6,210 nucleotides of DNA from Mycobacterium sp. GTDB taxonomy: Bacteria > Actinomycetota > Actinomycetes > Mycobacteriales > Mycobacteriaceae. Position 1 is the first letter of the stretch; every line of letters starts with the position of its first letter. The notes beneath the pieces are model-generated. The model was not told the origin of the DNA, did not search any database, and saw only the letters and a list, made by a program, of their open reading frames with translations. Positions 5,271 through 6,210 of the stretch are shown in pieces. The stretch is from NCBI GenBank assembly GCA_028706695.1, contig JAQTVU010000155.1, forward strand, positions 1 through 6,210, written 5' to 3'. Both the position numbers and the translations under genes were made by a program.

Positions 5271-6210
5271 TGTTCCTGCGGAATTGGAAATACAGGACCA
5301 GGCAGATGGCGGCCATCGAGGCCATCACCGCCGGGTAGCTCCACGTCCAGTCGAGTTCGGGCATGAAATGAAAGTTCATGCCGTAGATGGCGGCGACCAT
5401 GGTCGGCACCGCGATGATGCCCGCCCAGGCCGACATCTTGCGCATGTCGCTGTTCTGCTGCATGCCGACGCGGGCCAGCGCGGCCTGCACCAGCGAGGTG
5501 AGCATGTCGTCGTAGCTGGCGATCTGGTCGGCGGCCTCCGTCTGGTGATCGGCGACGTCGCGCAGATAGCGCCGCAACTCCTTGGAGATGAGGTCCTTGT
5601 TCTCGGCCTGAATGCGCTGCAACGCGGTGCCCAACGGGACGACACAGCGGCGCAGTTCGATGACCTCGCGTTTGAGCAGATACAGCGGTTCGACATCGAG
5701 CCTGCGGCCGGGGGTGAACGCCACCTCCTCGACGCTGTCGATGTCGCACTCCATCAGCCGGGTCACTCTCAGGTACTGGTCCACCACGTAGTCGGCGATG
5801 GCGTGCATCACCGCGAACGGACCCAGCCGCAGATGCTCGGGGTCGGCGTCCATGCGCTTGCGCACCTCCGACAGTCCCCCGTGGTCGCCGTGGCGGACGG
5901 TCACCACGAAATTCTTGCCGACGAAGACCATGACTTCGCCCGTCTCGACGATCGCGCGGGCCAGCACCACCGATTCGTGCGGCAGGTAGTTGACGGTCTT
6001 CAGGACCAGGAACAGCGTGTCGTCGTAGCGCTCCAGCTTGGGCCGCTGCTGGGCCTGCACGGCATCCTCGACCGCCAGCGGGTGCAGCCCCAAGACGTCG
6101 GCCACGGTCTGCATGTGGCCCTGGTCGGGTTCGTGCAACCCGATCCAGACGAATGCCTCCCGCCTCGCCGCGCCCATCTCACGCACCGTCTCGAGCGCGT
6201 CGGTGTAGCT
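5260..6210 (-). CDS. corA: CorA, Mg2+/Co2+ transport protein (5' end outside window)
   Basis: The 316 visible C-terminal residues belong to the CorA family of pentameric divalent-cation channels (M. tuberculosis Rv1239c is about 366 residues). About 50 N-terminal residues are missing because the frame runs past the window edge: sense codons continue upstream of the GTG at 6186, so that codon is not taken as the start. The cytoplasmic domain shows AFVWIGLHEP, LHPLAVEDA and RPKLERYDD, typical of CorA, followed by a long helical region (YLLKREVIELRR to ASYDDMLTSL). The C-terminus has two membrane helices: one ending in the ion-selectivity motif YGMNF (GMN at 5374-5382), a short periplasmic loop with MPELD, and the second helix (VMASMAAICLVLYFQF) followed by the basic, cytoplasmic tail RRNNWL. 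It converges on sugC with a 60-nt gap and no functional link is visible. Confidence 0.95.
   Translation of the reverse strand, partial: SYTDALETVREMGAARREAFVWIGLHEPDQGHMQTVADVLGLHPLAVEDAVQAQQRPKLERYDDTLFLVLKTVNYLPHESVVLARAIVETGEVMVFVGKNFVVTVRHGDHGGLSEVRKRMDADPEHLRLGPFAVMHAIADYVVDQYLRVTRLMECDIDSVEEVAFTPGRRLDVEPLYLLKREVIELRRCVVPLGTALQRIQAENKDLISKELRRYLRDVADHQTEAADQIASYDDMLTSLVQAALARVGMQQNSDMRKMSAWAGIIAVPTMVAAIYGMNFHFMPELDWTWSYPAVMASMAAICLVLYFQFRRNNWL

Noticed and set aside
6000..6186. Start of corA at the GTG at 6184-6186
   Set aside because: Sense codons continue to the window edge and match the expected CorA N-terminal region (SYTDALE then VRE), so the gene is treated as partial.
1..6210. 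CRISPR arrays, tRNA or rRNA genes, insertion sequences, prophage genes
   Set aside because: No spaced direct repeats, cloverleaf arms, transposase motifs or phage proteins were seen; the only repeats are the short tandem ones listed.

Overview
The window is GC-rich with strongly GC-biased third codon positions. It carries the gene order Rv1234-like membrane protein / lpqY / sugA / sugB / sugC, with corA facing it. This order and the near-continuous protein similarity to the Mycobacterium tuberculosis products (Rv1234 to Rv1239c, from memory) point to a Mycobacterium, probably a species other than M. tuberculosis. The species cannot be fixed from the sequence alone.

Layout: 25-552 (+) encodes a 175-residue protein with two membrane helices, preceded by a strong Shine-Dalgarno sequence. 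553-860 contains no recognisable gene. It does hold an in-phase open frame (601-861) whose stop overlaps the lpqY start by one base, a triple 12-bp repeat and a 10-bp palindrome. 861-5199 (+) is a tight four-gene operon: lpqY (lipoprotein binding protein), sugA and sugB (permeases) and sugC (ATPase). Its junctions are a 4-nt overlap, a short overlap and a 4-nt gap. 5200-5259 is a short convergent intergenic region with two overlapping palindromes and part of a 10-bp tandem repeat. 5260-6210 (-) is corA, a Mg2+/Co2+ channel cut at its 5' end by the window edge.

How they work together: LpqY-SugABC is the known mycobacterial trehalose-recycling importer. Trehalose released outside the membrane, when trehalose monomycolate donates its mycolate, is captured by LpqY, passed through SugA-SugB, and driven inward by ATP hydrolysis on a SugC dimer. 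Six residues I recall as trehalose contacts of M. tuberculosis LpqY are all present here at a constant +5 offset. CorA and the Rv1234-like protein are neighbours without an evident role in trehalose uptake.

I found no clearly undescribed system. The points most worth a second look are the small ORF abutting lpqY, a run of rare AT-rich codons with two mutually exclusive hairpins at the 3' end of sugB, and the tandem repeat of the corA stop region.
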